NCBI GenBank assembly: GCA_964597045.1
Contig: CAZQWE010000001.1
Location: 1-64,000, forward strand
Direction: 5' to 3'
Source: UBA9655 sp964597045
Lineage (GTDB): Bacteria > Pseudomonadota > Alphaproteobacteria > UBA9655
DNA: 64,000 nucleotides
Program-made: the position numbers and the translations under genes
Notes under the pieces: model-generated
What the model was told of the DNA's origin: nothing
The model's database searches: none
What the model saw: only the letters and a program-made list of their open reading frames with translations
In this document: positions 36,254-45,278 of the stretch, piece after piece
Position numbering within the stretch: position 1 is the first letter of the stretch
Layout of the letters: every line of letters begins with the position of its first letter

Positions 36254-37168
36254 TTATTCCCTAGGATTTTTAGTTAATGGATGAAAAGCTTCAACCATCT
36301 CCCTGAGTTCATCTTGAGCCACATGTGTGTAAATTTGAGTTGTCGTGATATCGCTATGTCCCAAAAGCTTTTGTACAACTATAAGATCTGCTCCATGGCG
36401 AAGCAAATGGGTTGCAAAAGCATGACGTATGGTATGAGGAGAAATATGCGCTGGACTAAGCCCTGCCTCACCTGCCAGTATCTTGAGAAGTTGTCCAAAT
36501 CGTTGTCTTGTTAAATAGCCGTCTTGACTCGGGGATGGGAAAAGCCAAGGAGACGACCTCCCTTTAGGAACAAAGGATTGTCTTATTTTCAAGTACTGTT
36601 CTAAAGCATCAAGAGCCCCTGGTGTTAAAGGAACAATGCGATCTTTATTCCCCTTTCCCTTAACCATCAAAAAGGGTTTCTTATCCCTCAAAACCGAGAC
36701 TACAGAAGTCAAGGGTAATGAGACGAGTTCACTAACCCGAAAACCAGTCGCATAAAGCGTTTCCAGTAATGCATATAAACGCACCCCCTCAATGCCTTTC
36801 ATCTTCTTGGCTGTAGAAAGCAATAGATCAACTTGAGCTTCAGTCAAAATTGTTGGGAGTTTTCGTCTATGCCGAGGTGCCTCAATCAATGCTGTGGGAT
36901 TGCTCGTGATTTCTTCCTCACTCATCAAAAACTTATAAAACTGTCTTAAAGATGAAATACGTCTTGAAAGACTAGGCGCTGCTAGGGTTTTCTGAGATTT
37001 AAGATACTCTTGTAAATCCGTGAGCGTCACGGACGTCATTGACTTTTCTTTCAGATACTCAAGGAAATCTTTGAGATCAGTCTCATAGGCACTCAATGTT
37101 GAGCGAGCAGCCCCTCGTTCTGCAGCCATCATTTCCAAGAAACGATCTAAATAAGAGGCATTCACCAC
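36254..37168 (-). CDS. xerD: Site-specific tyrosine recombinase XerD
   Basis: This 304-residue protein starts at GTG directly after the mlaC stop (no gap), so coupling is likely. It has the SAM-like N-terminal domain and the catalytic set: R in ATGFRVSELVSLPL, K in MVKGKGNKDRIVPL, HTIRHAFATHLL, LLGHSDITTTQIYTHV with Tyr. The TTTQIYTHVAQDEL tail marks it as XerD rather than XerC. With XerC (46883-47830) it resolves chromosome dimers at dif, under FtsK control. Its position in the mlaA-mlaC operon is noted. Confidence 0.93.
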   Translation of the reverse strand: MVNASYLDRFLEMMAAERGAARSTLSAYETDLKDFLEYLKEKSMTSVTLTDLQEYLKSQKTLAAPSLSRRISSLRQFYKFLMSEEEITSNPTALIEAPRHRRKLPTILTEAQVDLLLSTAKKMKGIEGVRLYALLETLYATGFRVSELVSLPLTSVVSVLRDKKPFLMVKGKGNKDRIVPLTPGALDALEQYLKIRQSFVPKGRSSPWLFPSPSQDGYLTRQRFGQLLKILAGEAGLSPAHISPHTIRHAFATHLLRHGADLIVVQKLLGHSDITTTQIYTHVAQDELREMVEAFHPLTKNPRE

Positions 37169-37774
37169 TTACTGCCAGTAAGACTTCAGCTTATCATCAA
37201 GAGCTTTATTGATGGATTCAATACCATTTCCGCCTTTTTGAATCACTGCAGAAAATTCTGAACGCTGGGTAATGCCCATACTAATACCTTCTAAGATCAC
37301 ATCGTAGATCCGATACTCCCCATTCTTTTCAAAGATTTTCCAATCAATCGGGATAGGCTCTCCTTTTGGCCTCACAATATGGGTGAGCACGGTCACACCT
37401 CCATCGCTTTCTTGACGATGGCCTAAGATTTCAAATTTTTCAGTCGAATACTCTTTAAATCGTGTGGAATAACTTGCCACCGTTGTTTCCTTAAACAATT
37501 GCAAAAATTTTTGCTTTTGGTCATCGGTTGCTTGCTTCCAGTGTCTTCCAAGCACAAACTTACCAACCGACTTCAAATTAAATTTAGAATCAAGGATAGC
37601 CCTAAATTGATCAGCTCTTTCCTGGTCAGAAATTTTTTTATCTGTCAAAAGATTTATAACGTGCTGACCAATGTCGCCCATAAAGGCTTCAGCCTTAGGA
37701 CCATCCGTATCAGCAAATAATGAACTTATACCCAAAAAGAGAGCACAAGCCAGATATGTGAATTTTCTGAGCAT
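37169..37774 (-). CDS. mlaC: MlaC-type phospholipid-binding periplasmic protein
   Basis: The start at 37774 (201 aa) has AAAGGAATTGG upstream; longer in-frame starts overlap mlaA. Residues 1-21 are a signal peptide (ending SLFA). The rest matches MlaC/Ttg2D: FRAILDSKFNLKSVGKFVLGRHWK and IPIDWKIFEKNGEYRIYDVILEGISM. MlaC ferries phospholipids between the outer-membrane MlaA complex and the inner-membrane MlaFED complex. The order mlaA-mlaC-xerD on minus lies opposite mlaE-F-D on plus, all within 5 kb. Confidence 0.9.
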   Translation of the reverse strand: MLRKFTYLACALFLGISSLFADTDGPKAEAFMGDIGQHVINLLTDKKISDQERADQFRAILDSKFNLKSVGKFVLGRHWKQATDDQKQKFLQLFKETTVASYSTRFKEYSTEKFEILGHRQESDGGVTVLTHIVRPKGEPIPIDWKIFEKNGEYRIYDVILEGISMGITQRSEFSAVIQKGGNGIESINKALDDKLKSYWQ

Positions 37775-37787
37775 TCCAATTCCTTTC

Positions 37788-38540
37788 CTAATCATCATCA
37801 TCGGGACGAGGTGAGTCTGAAGACCTTCGTTCTTCAACCTTAAGCATTAAGTCCTTACGTCTTTCAGTATACCAAGCCCGGATTGTCGCATACTCATCCA
37901 ATGAATTGTCCCTTAATTCGGCCAGAAGATCAAGATTATCCGTTTTGGCATCAAGGATTGAAGTCCCACTCCGACAATTTGGAACAGCAACAAGATCTCC
38001 TGCAATAAATACCCAATTGATGGGATCGAAAGCATAATCTCCAATGCGACCAAAACCATCTCGAAGATTAGAAGGACCAAGAATTGGCAGAACAATATAA
38101 GGTCCCGTCTCAAATCCCCAAGATGCGAGAGTCAGGCCAAAATCAGCTTTTTTATATTGTAGTCCCAAGTCTGTTGCGACATCAAAAATACCTGCAAGAC
38201 CGAGAGTCGTGTTAACAACAAAACGACCCATTGTAATGGCTGCATCGTCAATTTCTCCTTGGAGAAGATTATTCGCAAAGACAACAGGTTCATTAAGATT
38301 TCGCAGCGCATAAGCGACTCTCTCGCGACTGTATTGGGGGACAACACCTCTATACATCTCAGAAATGCGTTCAATAAAAAAGTAATCCAAAACTCCATTA
38401 ACCCAAAAAATACCACGATTTACAGGCTCAATAGGATCATTGATTTCCTCTGACTTCTCTTGTTGAGAAATATTTTCTAGCGCTTTTGCGGGCGGAGCAA
38501 ATAGAAAAACCAAAGCTAGCGTTGCGTAAAGATAATGCAT
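37788..38540 (-). CDS. mlaA: MlaA/VacJ-family protein
   Basis: The start at 38540 (250 aa) has AAGGGAG upstream. Signal peptide 1-20 (ends PPAKA). The MlaA family signature is clear: NDPIEPVNRGIFWVNGVLDYF, RVAYALRNLNEPVVFANNLLQG, FVVNTTLGLAGIFDVAT and LPILGPSNLRDGFGRIGDYA. There is no lipobox cysteine: the processed N-terminus reads LENISQQ, so it would not be a lipoprotein, unlike E. coli MlaA. It pulls mislocalised phospholipids from the outer leaflet. The C-terminus is charged and Asp-rich. Confidence 0.92.
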   Translation of the reverse strand: MHYLYATLALVFLFAPPAKALENISQQEKSEEINDPIEPVNRGIFWVNGVLDYFFIERISEMYRGVVPQYSRERVAYALRNLNEPVVFANNLLQGEIDDAAITMGRFVVNTTLGLAGIFDVATDLGLQYKKADFGLTLASWGFETGPYIVLPILGPSNLRDGFGRIGDYAFDPINWVFIAGDLVAVPNCRSGTSILDAKTDNLDLLAELRDNSLDEYATIRAWYTERRKDLMLKVEERRSSDSPRPDDDD

Positions 38541-38603
38541 CAATCTCCCTTTATATAATCTTGCACCAATCTATGTGCATTCTGGATAAGTGTAAAGAGT
38601 TGA

Positions 38604-39161
38604 CTAATCATAAATATGATTTTTCAAAGCTTCGATGACGCGCTCAACTGTTGCTTCATGGGCATCATCATTACTTTCAACGATAAGATCAGCCATAGCA
38701 TATATGGGATATCGTTTATCGATCATATCTTCTAGGATTTCTTTAGCATCCCCCTCAAAAAGCAACGGCCTTGTATCTCTCCGTATAACTCGTTCGTAGA
38801 GAATATTAGGATCTGCGCGAAGCCATAAAGATATGGCTTGCTCTTTAATGAGAGAACGACTGTTTTCATCAACAAAAGCACCGTCTCCTGTGGATATAAC
38901 TTGTACAGACTCACTCAAGAGGCGTTTTATAACTCGACGTTCTGCATCTCGAAAGGCCTTTTCTCCCCAAGTTTCGAATATATCAGCAACGGAACACCCT
39001 GCTGCTCTTTCAACTTCTTGATCCGTATCATGAAAAGGAATCCCCAATTTTCTTGCGAGTCTCCATCCAATACTACTTTTCCCAGCACCCATCATACCAA
39101 CAAGCACTAAAGTCTTCGGCAAAACAAGGCTAGCCGAATATCGTTTAGGTTTTTCTTTCAT
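38604..39161 (-). CDS. aroK: Shikimate kinase
   Basis: This 185-residue protein has the P-loop GMMGAGKSS (22-30), FHDTDQEVE with shikimate-binding Asp, and RDAERRVIKRLL, then STGDGAF (91-96) and a LID with RRDTRPLL. It phosphorylates shikimate in aromatic synthesis. The GGG loop that binds shikimate reads GDG (Gly92-Asp93-Gly94), an unusual change that could lower activity or shift specificity. The usual partner aroB is not next to it; mlaE runs the other way from 67 bases upstream. Confidence 0.9.
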   Translation of the reverse strand: MKEKPKRYSASLVLPKTLVLVGMMGAGKSSIGWRLARKLGIPFHDTDQEVERAAGCSVADIFETWGEKAFRDAERRVIKRLLSESVQVISTGDGAFVDENSRSLIKEQAISLWLRADPNILYERVIRRDTRPLLFEGDAKEILEDMIDKRYPIYAMADLIVESNDDAHEATVERVIEALKNHIYD

Positions 39162-39228
39162 TCCTTTGTAATCTTTCTAAATTTCCTTTAATATATCTAT
39201 TTCTAGATAAAGAGGAAACATCTTTTGC

Positions 39229-40374
39229 ATGGAAACGAAGGCATTTTTTAAAGATAAGTTAGAAGTTATCACTGAAAAGGATAAAGCCATCTTTAAACCC
39301 TTAGGTTTCTGGATAGCTGGCACAGTCCGTGAGATGGAAAAAGTTTGCCAAGATATCTTGAAAGGCAAGTATCCTAAAGACCTTATGTTTGATTTGTCCA
39401 AGCTTGAAGGGTTTGATACATCAGGTGTTTGGCTTATTGAAAGAACTCTCTCTGCATTGAGGCAGCGGAGTTATAATGCTGAGCTCATTAACGCAAATGA
39501 AGCCTTCATTAATTTATCATCTCAGTTGAAACTCCATAAGCCTTCCCTTCAAAAGGTTCCTCAAACTGGGTCATTCTTTGTTGAAAGAATTATAAAACTC
39601 GGAAAATCATCAGAGGAAGTTGTCAAATTAACCTATGAATTGATTGTATTTCTTGGACAAATTACGCTCGGTACTTTCGGGCTTCTTATAAATCCTCGTA
39701 AAATTCGCCTCACTTCTATCATTAGTCATATTGAAAACTTTGGTGTGAATTCACTTCCTATTGTCTCTGTTATTGCCGTTGCCCTTGGGTTAGTTTTGGC
39801 GTACCAAGGGGAAGAACAACTTCGAAAATTTGGTGCAGAAATCTATACCATTAATCTTGTCAGTATTTCTGTTGTGAGAGAAGTCGGAATACTTATCACG
39901 GCCATTTTAATCGCAGGTCGTTCGGGAAGTGCCATAACGGCTGAAATTGGTATCATGAAAATAAATCAGGAAGTCGATGCCCTCAACACATTAGGTTTAA
40001 GTCCAATGGTTGTGCTCATTCTTCCCAGGATCATTGCACTAACGTTTGTTATGCCCTTACTCGCTTTTATTTCTGACATTATGGGACTTTTAGGCGGTGG
40101 CATCATGGTTATGCTTTCACTTGATGTTTCTCCTCAACTTTACATCTATAGACTTGGCGAAGCTATTACGGTAGGGAGCTTTTGGGTGGGAGTTCTTAAG
40201 GCCCCCTTTTTTGGTGCAATTATTGGAATTGTGAGTTGTTTTGAGGGCATGCGTGTCCAAGGGACAGCAGAAAGCGTAGGTATCTGCACCACACGATCAG
40301 TCGTAGAAGGGATATTCCTTGTCACCTTAGCAGATGCCTTTCTGTCTGTATTCTTTTCAAAGATAGGCATTTGA
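39229..40374 (+). CDS. mlaE: MlaE-type lipid ABC permease with fused STAS domain
   Basis: This 381-residue protein has an N-terminal STAS domain (about 1-110, LMFDLSKLEGFDTSGVWLIE) taking the place of the separate MlaB, followed by a five-TM MlaE permease domain with the NSLPIVSVIAVALGLVLAYQG and VREVGILITAILIAGRSGSA segments and EIGIMKINQEVDALNTLG, the coupling region that meets MlaF. Operon mlaE-mlaF-mlaD. Ribosome site weak (GAGG 13 bases upstream). It forms the inner-membrane pore of the lipid shuttle. Confidence 0.94.
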   Translation: METKAFFKDKLEVITEKDKAIFKPLGFWIAGTVREMEKVCQDILKGKYPKDLMFDLSKLEGFDTSGVWLIERTLSALRQRSYNAELINANEAFINLSSQLKLHKPSLQKVPQTGSFFVERIIKLGKSSEEVVKLTYELIVFLGQITLGTFGLLINPRKIRLTSIISHIENFGVNSLPIVSVIAVALGLVLAYQGEEQLRKFGAEIYTINLVSISVVREVGILITAILIAGRSGSAITAEIGIMKINQEVDALNTLGLSPMVVLILPRIIALTFVMPLLAFISDIMGLLGGGIMVMLSLDVSPQLYIYRLGEAITVGSFWVGVLKAPFFGAIIGIVSCFEGMRVQGTAESVGICTTRSVVEGIFLVTLADAFLSVFFSKIGI

Positions 40375-41147
40375 TGAATAATAATCGCCCCATCATTTCC
40401 ATTCGTGGCCTTGTCACAAAGTTTGGTGAACAAATCGTTCACGATCATCTCGATCTTGATGTGTACAAAGGAGAAATTATAGGTATTGTTGGCGGATCAG
40501 GATCAGGTAAATCAGTCCTTCTGAATACCATCTTAGGCTTGATTCCTCTCAAACAAGGAACCATCACTGTCTTTGGAAAAAAAGCTGGATCAATAGATAG
40601 GATTATGAAGCAACACCTTCAAGCTCACTGGGGCGTTCTCTTCCAAGGGGGAGCCCTTTTTAGCTCTCTGACAGTTGGAGAGAATATCCAAATCCCCATG
40701 AAAGAAATGGAAAACATGCCAAAGGATCTGGCAAAGGAAATGGCTCTTATTAAACTAAAAATGGTTGGTCTTAAAGAGCAAGATTTCAATAAATACCCTT
40801 CTGAATTATCGGGAGGAATGATTAAGCGTGTTGCTCTTGCTCGTGCTCTTGCCATTGATCCTGAGATTCTTTTTCTAGATGAGCCAACGGCAGGACTTGA
40901 TCCAATTTCTGCTGCAGCTTTTGATGATTTAATTCTGACTCTAAGAGCTAACCTTAACTTAACTGTGGTTATGGTGACTCACGATTTAGATAGTATAAAC
41001 CATCTTTGCGATCGACTTGCCGTTCTTGTTGATAAAAAAGCAATTATTGGTACACTTGAAGAACTGTTAAATCATACCCATCCTTGGATCCATGAGTATT
41101 TTCATGGTGTCAGAGGACGTATCGCTTTAGCCAATCATACGGAGTGA
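40374..41147 (+). CDS. mlaF: MlaF-type lipid ABC ATPase
   Basis: The ATG at 40374 overlaps the mlaE stop by one base (257 aa). Walker A GGSGSGKSVLL, Q-loop FQGGALF, signature LSGGMIKRVALARA, Walker B ILFLDEPTAGLD and switch MVTHDL are all complete. It powers MlaE-driven phospholipid movement in the cytosol. Tightly coupled with mlaE and 3 bases before mlaD. Confidence 0.95.
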   Translation: MNNNRPIISIRGLVTKFGEQIVHDHLDLDVYKGEIIGIVGGSGSGKSVLLNTILGLIPLKQGTITVFGKKAGSIDRIMKQHLQAHWGVLFQGGALFSSLTVGENIQIPMKEMENMPKDLAKEMALIKLKMVGLKEQDFNKYPSELSGGMIKRVALARALAIDPEILFLDEPTAGLDPISAAAFDDLILTLRANLNLTVVMVTHDLDSINHLCDRLAVLVDKKAIIGTLEELLNHTHPWIHEYFHGVRGRIALANHTE

Positions 41148-41150
41148 AAC

Positions 41151-42044
41151 ATGGAAACACGCGCAGGATACTTTATTGTAGGATCATTTGTACTTATATC
41201 ACTAGCAGGAATCCTAAGTTTTTTCCTGTGGCTAGCAAAGAATGACCTTGATTACAATGTTAATTATTACACCATATACTTTCCTGGCTCAGTCACAGGA
41301 CTTACGATTGGAGGTTCTGTGAATTATCTTGGTGTTCCCGTAGGGACTGTAAAGAACATTCAATTGGACGCCAAAAATCTTGAACGTGTTAATATTACCG
41401 TTGCCATCAGAGATTCTATTCCCATACGCGAAGATGCTTACGCATCGCTCGAATTACAGGGACTTACAGGGTATAAACTCGTCCAACTCTATGGAGGGGC
41501 TGAAAATGCTCCCTTGCTGAAAGCAAAGGAAAACCAGACCTATCCTGTCATTCCTTCAAGATATTCTGGAGTTGAGGAAATTATGACAACTCTTCCAAGA
41601 ATGGTTAACAAATTTACCAATCTTGTGGATAGGATCAATGCAACCTTTAATGAACAAAACCGAACGCGCTTTTCTGAGGCATTGAAGAACGTTGACATCC
41701 TTGCCCAGAGATTAGCTGAGAGTTCTGAACCTTTGAAAGCACTTGTGCATGATACACACCAAACCATTAACTCTGTAGGAGAGGATGTCAAAAAACTTAG
41801 CGAATCGGCCAAGAACACCTTTGAAAGTGTTGATGGCGTGGCAAAAGATTTAAGCATTTATTTAAAATACAACCGAGCTGCACTCGAGACCTTGACGCAA
41901 GCGGGATCTTATGAAATCTTACAGACCTTAGGAGAAACCCGAGAGATGGTGACGAAAGCTTCGCAATTCTTTGATAAGCTTGACGAAAATCCCAGTAGCC
42001 TAATTTTTGATACGCAACGAAAAGGAATTTCAGTTCCACAATAG
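41151..42044 (+). CDS. mlaD: MlaD-type MCE protein
   Basis: This 297-residue protein has one N-terminal TM segment (8-28) and an MCE domain (about 38-120) with FPGSVTGLTIGGSVNYLGVPVGTVKNIQL and LQGLTGYKLVQLYGG, the pore-forming fold that passes lipids from MlaC to MlaE. A helical tail rich in small residues follows, longer than E. coli MlaD, as in alphaproteobacterial homologues. Third gene of the mlaEFD operon. Confidence 0.93.
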   Translation: METRAGYFIVGSFVLISLAGILSFFLWLAKNDLDYNVNYYTIYFPGSVTGLTIGGSVNYLGVPVGTVKNIQLDAKNLERVNITVAIRDSIPIREDAYASLELQGLTGYKLVQLYGGAENAPLLKAKENQTYPVIPSRYSGVEEIMTTLPRMVNKFTNLVDRINATFNEQNRTRFSEALKNVDILAQRLAESSEPLKALVHDTHQTINSVGEDVKKLSESAKNTFESVDGVAKDLSIYLKYNRAALETLTQAGSYEILQTLGETREMVTKASQFFDKLDENPSSLIFDTQRKGISVPQ

Positions 42045-42057
42045 TAAGAAGGTAGTC

Positions 42058-42666
42058 ATGAGAAAGATATTAATTGCTTTAAGTCTTATAGGGTTTGCGC
42101 ATTCCGCTCAGGCCAAGTGCACTTGCCACAAAGAGCAACCTTCTTGGTGGGCCAAAGGATGGTCTACGACAGTTTTTAGTGGCCCTTTGACTTCTCAAAC
42201 TTCCAGTAGAATTATAGGAAATGCTGATTTTGAAGGTTCAGGAATTGTTGGTTTGGCCTTTGCTAAAGAACTGGGAAGTGTTCTTTGCAACAGACTTGGT
42301 TTTGAGCTTGAAACCCAGGGAATTCAACACTTTGGAAAACAAAATCATTTTGAAATAGACCCCATAGCCCTTATTATAAGGTGGAAGGATTTCCCCTGGA
42401 ACAAATCTCTCCCCACAACTATTGCAATTGGTGATGGTCTAAGTATTGCAACTGAAAAACCCAAACTTGAAGTCAATCGACGCGGGGAAAATGATACATC
42501 AAAAACGCTTAACTATGTCATGGCTGAGATTACCCTCTCGCCACCCGATTACCCAAACTGGGCCCTGAGTCTTCGCTATGTTCACAGGTCGGGTATGTTT
42601 GGGACATTTAATGGCGTTCATGATGCCTCAACGGCATTTGCTGCAGGAATTAAATACTGGTTCTAA
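42058..42666 (+). CDS. Outer-membrane beta-barrel, PagL (lipid A 3-O-deacylase)-like
   Basis: The start at 42058 (202 aa) has AGAAGG 6 bases upstream, 13 bases after mlaD, so it belongs to that operon. Residues 1-19 are a signal peptide (ends AQAK). The rest alternates like a small barrel and ends in Phe (IKYWF), as barrels do. YVHRSGMFG holds the HxS motif of PagL-type deacylases and precedes a Gly/Asn-rich stretch. Lipid A trimming beside the Mla genes would fit envelope remodelling. Moderate. Confidence 0.6.
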   Translation: MRKILIALSLIGFAHSAQAKCTCHKEQPSWWAKGWSTTVFSGPLTSQTSSRIIGNADFEGSGIVGLAFAKELGSVLCNRLGFELETQGIQHFGKQNHFEIDPIALIIRWKDFPWNKSLPTTIAIGDGLSIATEKPKLEVNRRGENDTSKTLNYVMAEITLSPPDYPNWALSLRYVHRSGMFGTFNGVHDASTAFAAGIKYWF

Positions 42667-43087
42667 TCTTTTGAGACACCGTATTTAACACTCCATTCAC
42701 AAAAGAAACCTCTGAATTGTCAAAGAAACCGTGTGTTATGTTAAGGTATTCATCAATAATAACCGGAGCAGGCGTCTGTGTTTCAAGAAGCTCATAAAGA
42801 GATGCTCTAAAAATCGCACGGGTTACAGACTCTATTCGATCAAGAGTCCAGCCTTCCTTCAAAGCTCCTTTTAGAATGTCATCGGTTTTCTCATGGTTTT
42901 TCCATGCGCCTTCCACGAGTTTTGAAAAGAAGGTTGAATCAACTTTTCTCTTCGTTTTTAGTCGAAATTCAAGGAATTCTAAAATAACAGTTGAAGCTGA
43001 AGCCTGGGTTTGCTCGATTTGAAAGAGGGCTTGAACGGCAGAAAGCCTTGCATTTGTTCGTCCCTTATAAGATCCCGATTTGCTCAT
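42650..43087 (-). CDS. nusB: Transcription antitermination factor NusB
   Basis: This 145-residue helical protein has the NusB pattern: ARLSAVQALFQIEQT at the start, LVEGAWKNHEKTDDIL in the middle and EYLNITHGFFDNSEVSFVNGVLNTV at the end. It joins NusE (S10) in the rRNA antitermination complex. It is convergent with the PagL-like gene and overlaps its 3' end by 17 bases. The partner ribH, often next to it, is absent here. Confidence 0.94.
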   Translation of the reverse strand: MSKSGSYKGRTNARLSAVQALFQIEQTQASASTVILEFLEFRLKTKRKVDSTFFSKLVEGAWKNHEKTDDILKGALKEGWTLDRIESVTRAIFRASLYELLETQTPAPVIIDEYLNITHGFFDNSEVSFVNGVLNTVSQKIRTSI

Positions 43088-43142
43088 ACTCTACTCTCTA
43101 ACTCAATTCATGCTCTTCTTTACATGGATTTAGTCAAAGAGT

Positions 43143-44096
43143 CTATTGACTTTCTTTCAAATCGTCACAGCTGGAATTCAAACTCGGGCTACCGCTTCTG
43201 GAATATACTAAATCCCTTTTGTCAGGGTCGACATTTGAATTCTGAATACTCTCAAGCTTTTTCGTAAGCTCAGAGTTAAAATCTTCAGGAGAATCCATTC
43301 CTGGAATTTTGATAGGTGATGATTCACCTGATGAATTCCATAGGGTGCAGGGTGTTATATTACCTACATGACTGAAACCCACTGACACTTCCATTTTGGG
43401 AGGAAGTGGTGGATCTTCCATAAGATACTGCTCCACGACAGTATGCACCCCGTGAATCGTTCGAGGTAAATCCTTTTCAAAAATCTTATGGTTACCTGGG
43501 TTATCATCCCCAAATAACATATGAGTGAATTGTCTTTCTCCAAAAACAACCTCAGGTGCAAAAGCTTTCTGGAAAAAGAACGTTTCATTGATAGTTATGT
43601 TTTGTTCAAGCAGAACTTTCGCCATAGATCGATGGTATCTCAAGGCCACAAAACATCCGTTCACATAGCCTTCCACCTTATTTTCTTTCCCATTACCCAA
43701 CATAAATTCTCTGAGAGGTGTCTTTTGCTCAGTATTGATACCAAGAGTTTCCTTGATAGGTTTTAGCACAGGGCTTTTGATAACCTCATCAAATTTATTC
43801 CAACCCGTCGCAATCACAAAACTAATGTTTTCGTGCTTTAAATATTCAATACACTCCTTAGCTTTTGGTCTAAAGGTCATGAAATCTTCTTGGAAATGCT
43901 GATTTGTAAGAAACCCGTGGAAATCTAGGACGACACAGATATCTTTAGCCTCAATGCCAGCTTCTCGCTTCGCTTTTATAACGTTCCAAAAATCCTCAAT
44001 GGATGAAATGGGCGTTGGATCTGCATTTAGGGTACAGGGTTCAAACAAAAAACTCAAAATACTGAAAACCATTAAGGATCGTATTAATAATAACAT
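43143..44096 (-). CDS. Exported HAD-like (DUF2608-type) protein
   Basis: This 317-residue protein starts at ATG behind AGGAGGAG and has a signal peptide (1-25, ending NA). HAD features: VVLDFHGFLTN (58-65) as motif I, FVIATGWN (94-100) as motif II, and LFGDDNPGN as motif IV. The second Asp of the DxD motif is His (D58-F-H60), so phosphatase activity is doubtful. The C-terminal 90 residues are Ser/Pro-rich and low complexity. DUF2608-like exported proteins are common in amoeba-associated bacteria. No partner evident. Confidence 0.6.
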   Translation of the reverse strand: MLLLIRSLMVFSILSFLFEPCTLNADPTPISSIEDFWNVIKAKREAGIEAKDICVVLDFHGFLTNQHFQEDFMTFRPKAKECIEYLKHENISFVIATGWNKFDEVIKSPVLKPIKETLGINTEQKTPLREFMLGNGKENKVEGYVNGCFVALRYHRSMAKVLLEQNITINETFFFQKAFAPEVVFGERQFTHMLFGDDNPGNHKIFEKDLPRTIHGVHTVVEQYLMEDPPLPPKMEVSVGFSHVGNITPCTLWNSSGESSPIKIPGMDSPEDFNSELTKKLESIQNSNVDPDKRDLVYSRSGSPSLNSSCDDLKESQ

Positions 44097-44185
44097 CGCA
44101 AACTCCTCCTATCATTAAAGGACTGCTTTAATGACAACACTATAACAAATTACCACAAATTTAAATGAGGAATACTCCCCTAGTC

Positions 44186-45109
44186 CTATTTCTCCCACAT
44201 TTCCTGCACAGCTTCCCAGACAGGAGAAACCTTAAGGGAAGTCATGTAACAGTTTGTATCTGAGGGTTCTTGAGGAACATTTCCAGTAAAAGGATCTCCT
44301 CGAAGGACCTGATGGGGAGTTGGATTTTTGTCAGACCAAGGCCCATAAGCATTTTCGTCAGAGGGGCCAAACATAGCAATTGTAGGAGTTTTAACAGCAG
44401 CACTCACATGCATCAAACCTGAATCATTACCTATAAATAGGTCTGAATTTTTAATGACAGCTCCAATATCTAACAGACCATAATCATAGGTGTTAAAGAG
44501 TTGGTCTTGTGGTAAAGCCTTAAGCAAAGGCTCAACAAACTTTCTCTCATGAGGTGCTGCAAAAATCGCAACTTGAGCGTCAGGATATTTTTTGCAAAAT
44601 TTCTTGAGCATTTCTGTAAAGTTCTCAAGGGGCCATTGTTTACCAATCCAACTTGCTACAGGCCCTACAGCAAAGGTTCTTCTCTTACCCATTGCTTTTT
44701 TAATTCGCGCTTGACGTTCCTTAGAGATCCAAAGAGTCGGATTAAGAGGCTCTGAACTGCCTAGAGCCCTGCTAATTTGCAATACTTTATGAATAGGTGT
44801 TGTAATTTTATTTGAGTGATTTCTCTTAAATTTAACTTTTCCTTTGAGGAGTGGCCCATAGAATGTCCGTCTAAAATCAATAATATGGTTCCAAGACTCA
44901 TCCTTGATTTCTTTCCAAGCATCGTAATATTCTTTCTTCCAAGGTTTTTTCTTAAGAACAATAAGCTTTTTTAAGTTTGGAAGATCTTCAAACAAACCTG
45001 CCGAGCGAGGCGTTGCAAGAATAACTGCGGGTTCATCTTTTAATTTATCAATAATCCCTGTCGTAAGAAGAGCATCTCCTAGAGCCGATTCAAGAATAAA
45101 AAGATTCAT
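44186..45109 (-). CDS. Glycosyltransferase family 9 (heptosyltransferase-like)
   Basis: This 307-residue protein has the GT9 pattern: LGDALLTTGIID at the start, PVASWIGKQWPLENFTEML at the donor-site start, and DLFIGNDSGLMHVSAAVKTPTIAMFGPSD near residue 230-260. It probably adds a heptose or other sugar to the lipopolysaccharide core. Exact sugar unknown. It is divergent from the MarR gene. Confidence 0.87.
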   Translation of the reverse strand: MNLFILESALGDALLTTGIIDKLKDEPAVILATPRSAGLFEDLPNLKKLIVLKKKPWKKEYYDAWKEIKDESWNHIIDFRRTFYGPLLKGKVKFKRNHSNKITTPIHKVLQISRALGSSEPLNPTLWISKERQARIKKAMGKRRTFAVGPVASWIGKQWPLENFTEMLKKFCKKYPDAQVAIFAAPHERKFVEPLLKALPQDQLFNTYDYGLLDIGAVIKNSDLFIGNDSGLMHVSAAVKTPTIAMFGPSDENAYGPWSDKNPTPHQVLRGDPFTGNVPQEPSDTNCYMTSLKVSPVWEAVQEMWEK

Positions 45110-45278
45110 TATGTTGCCTTTTACTATTGGTTAATTCATGTGTTAGCGAACTATCGCAAAAATGCATAGGGGGGTCAATGCTGAAGTTTCAGGTATAGAT
45201 TTTTCTCAAAATTAAATAAAATTTAACATATCTTTTGTTAAAATATACATAGAATAGAAAAGAGCAAAGGATATATTA

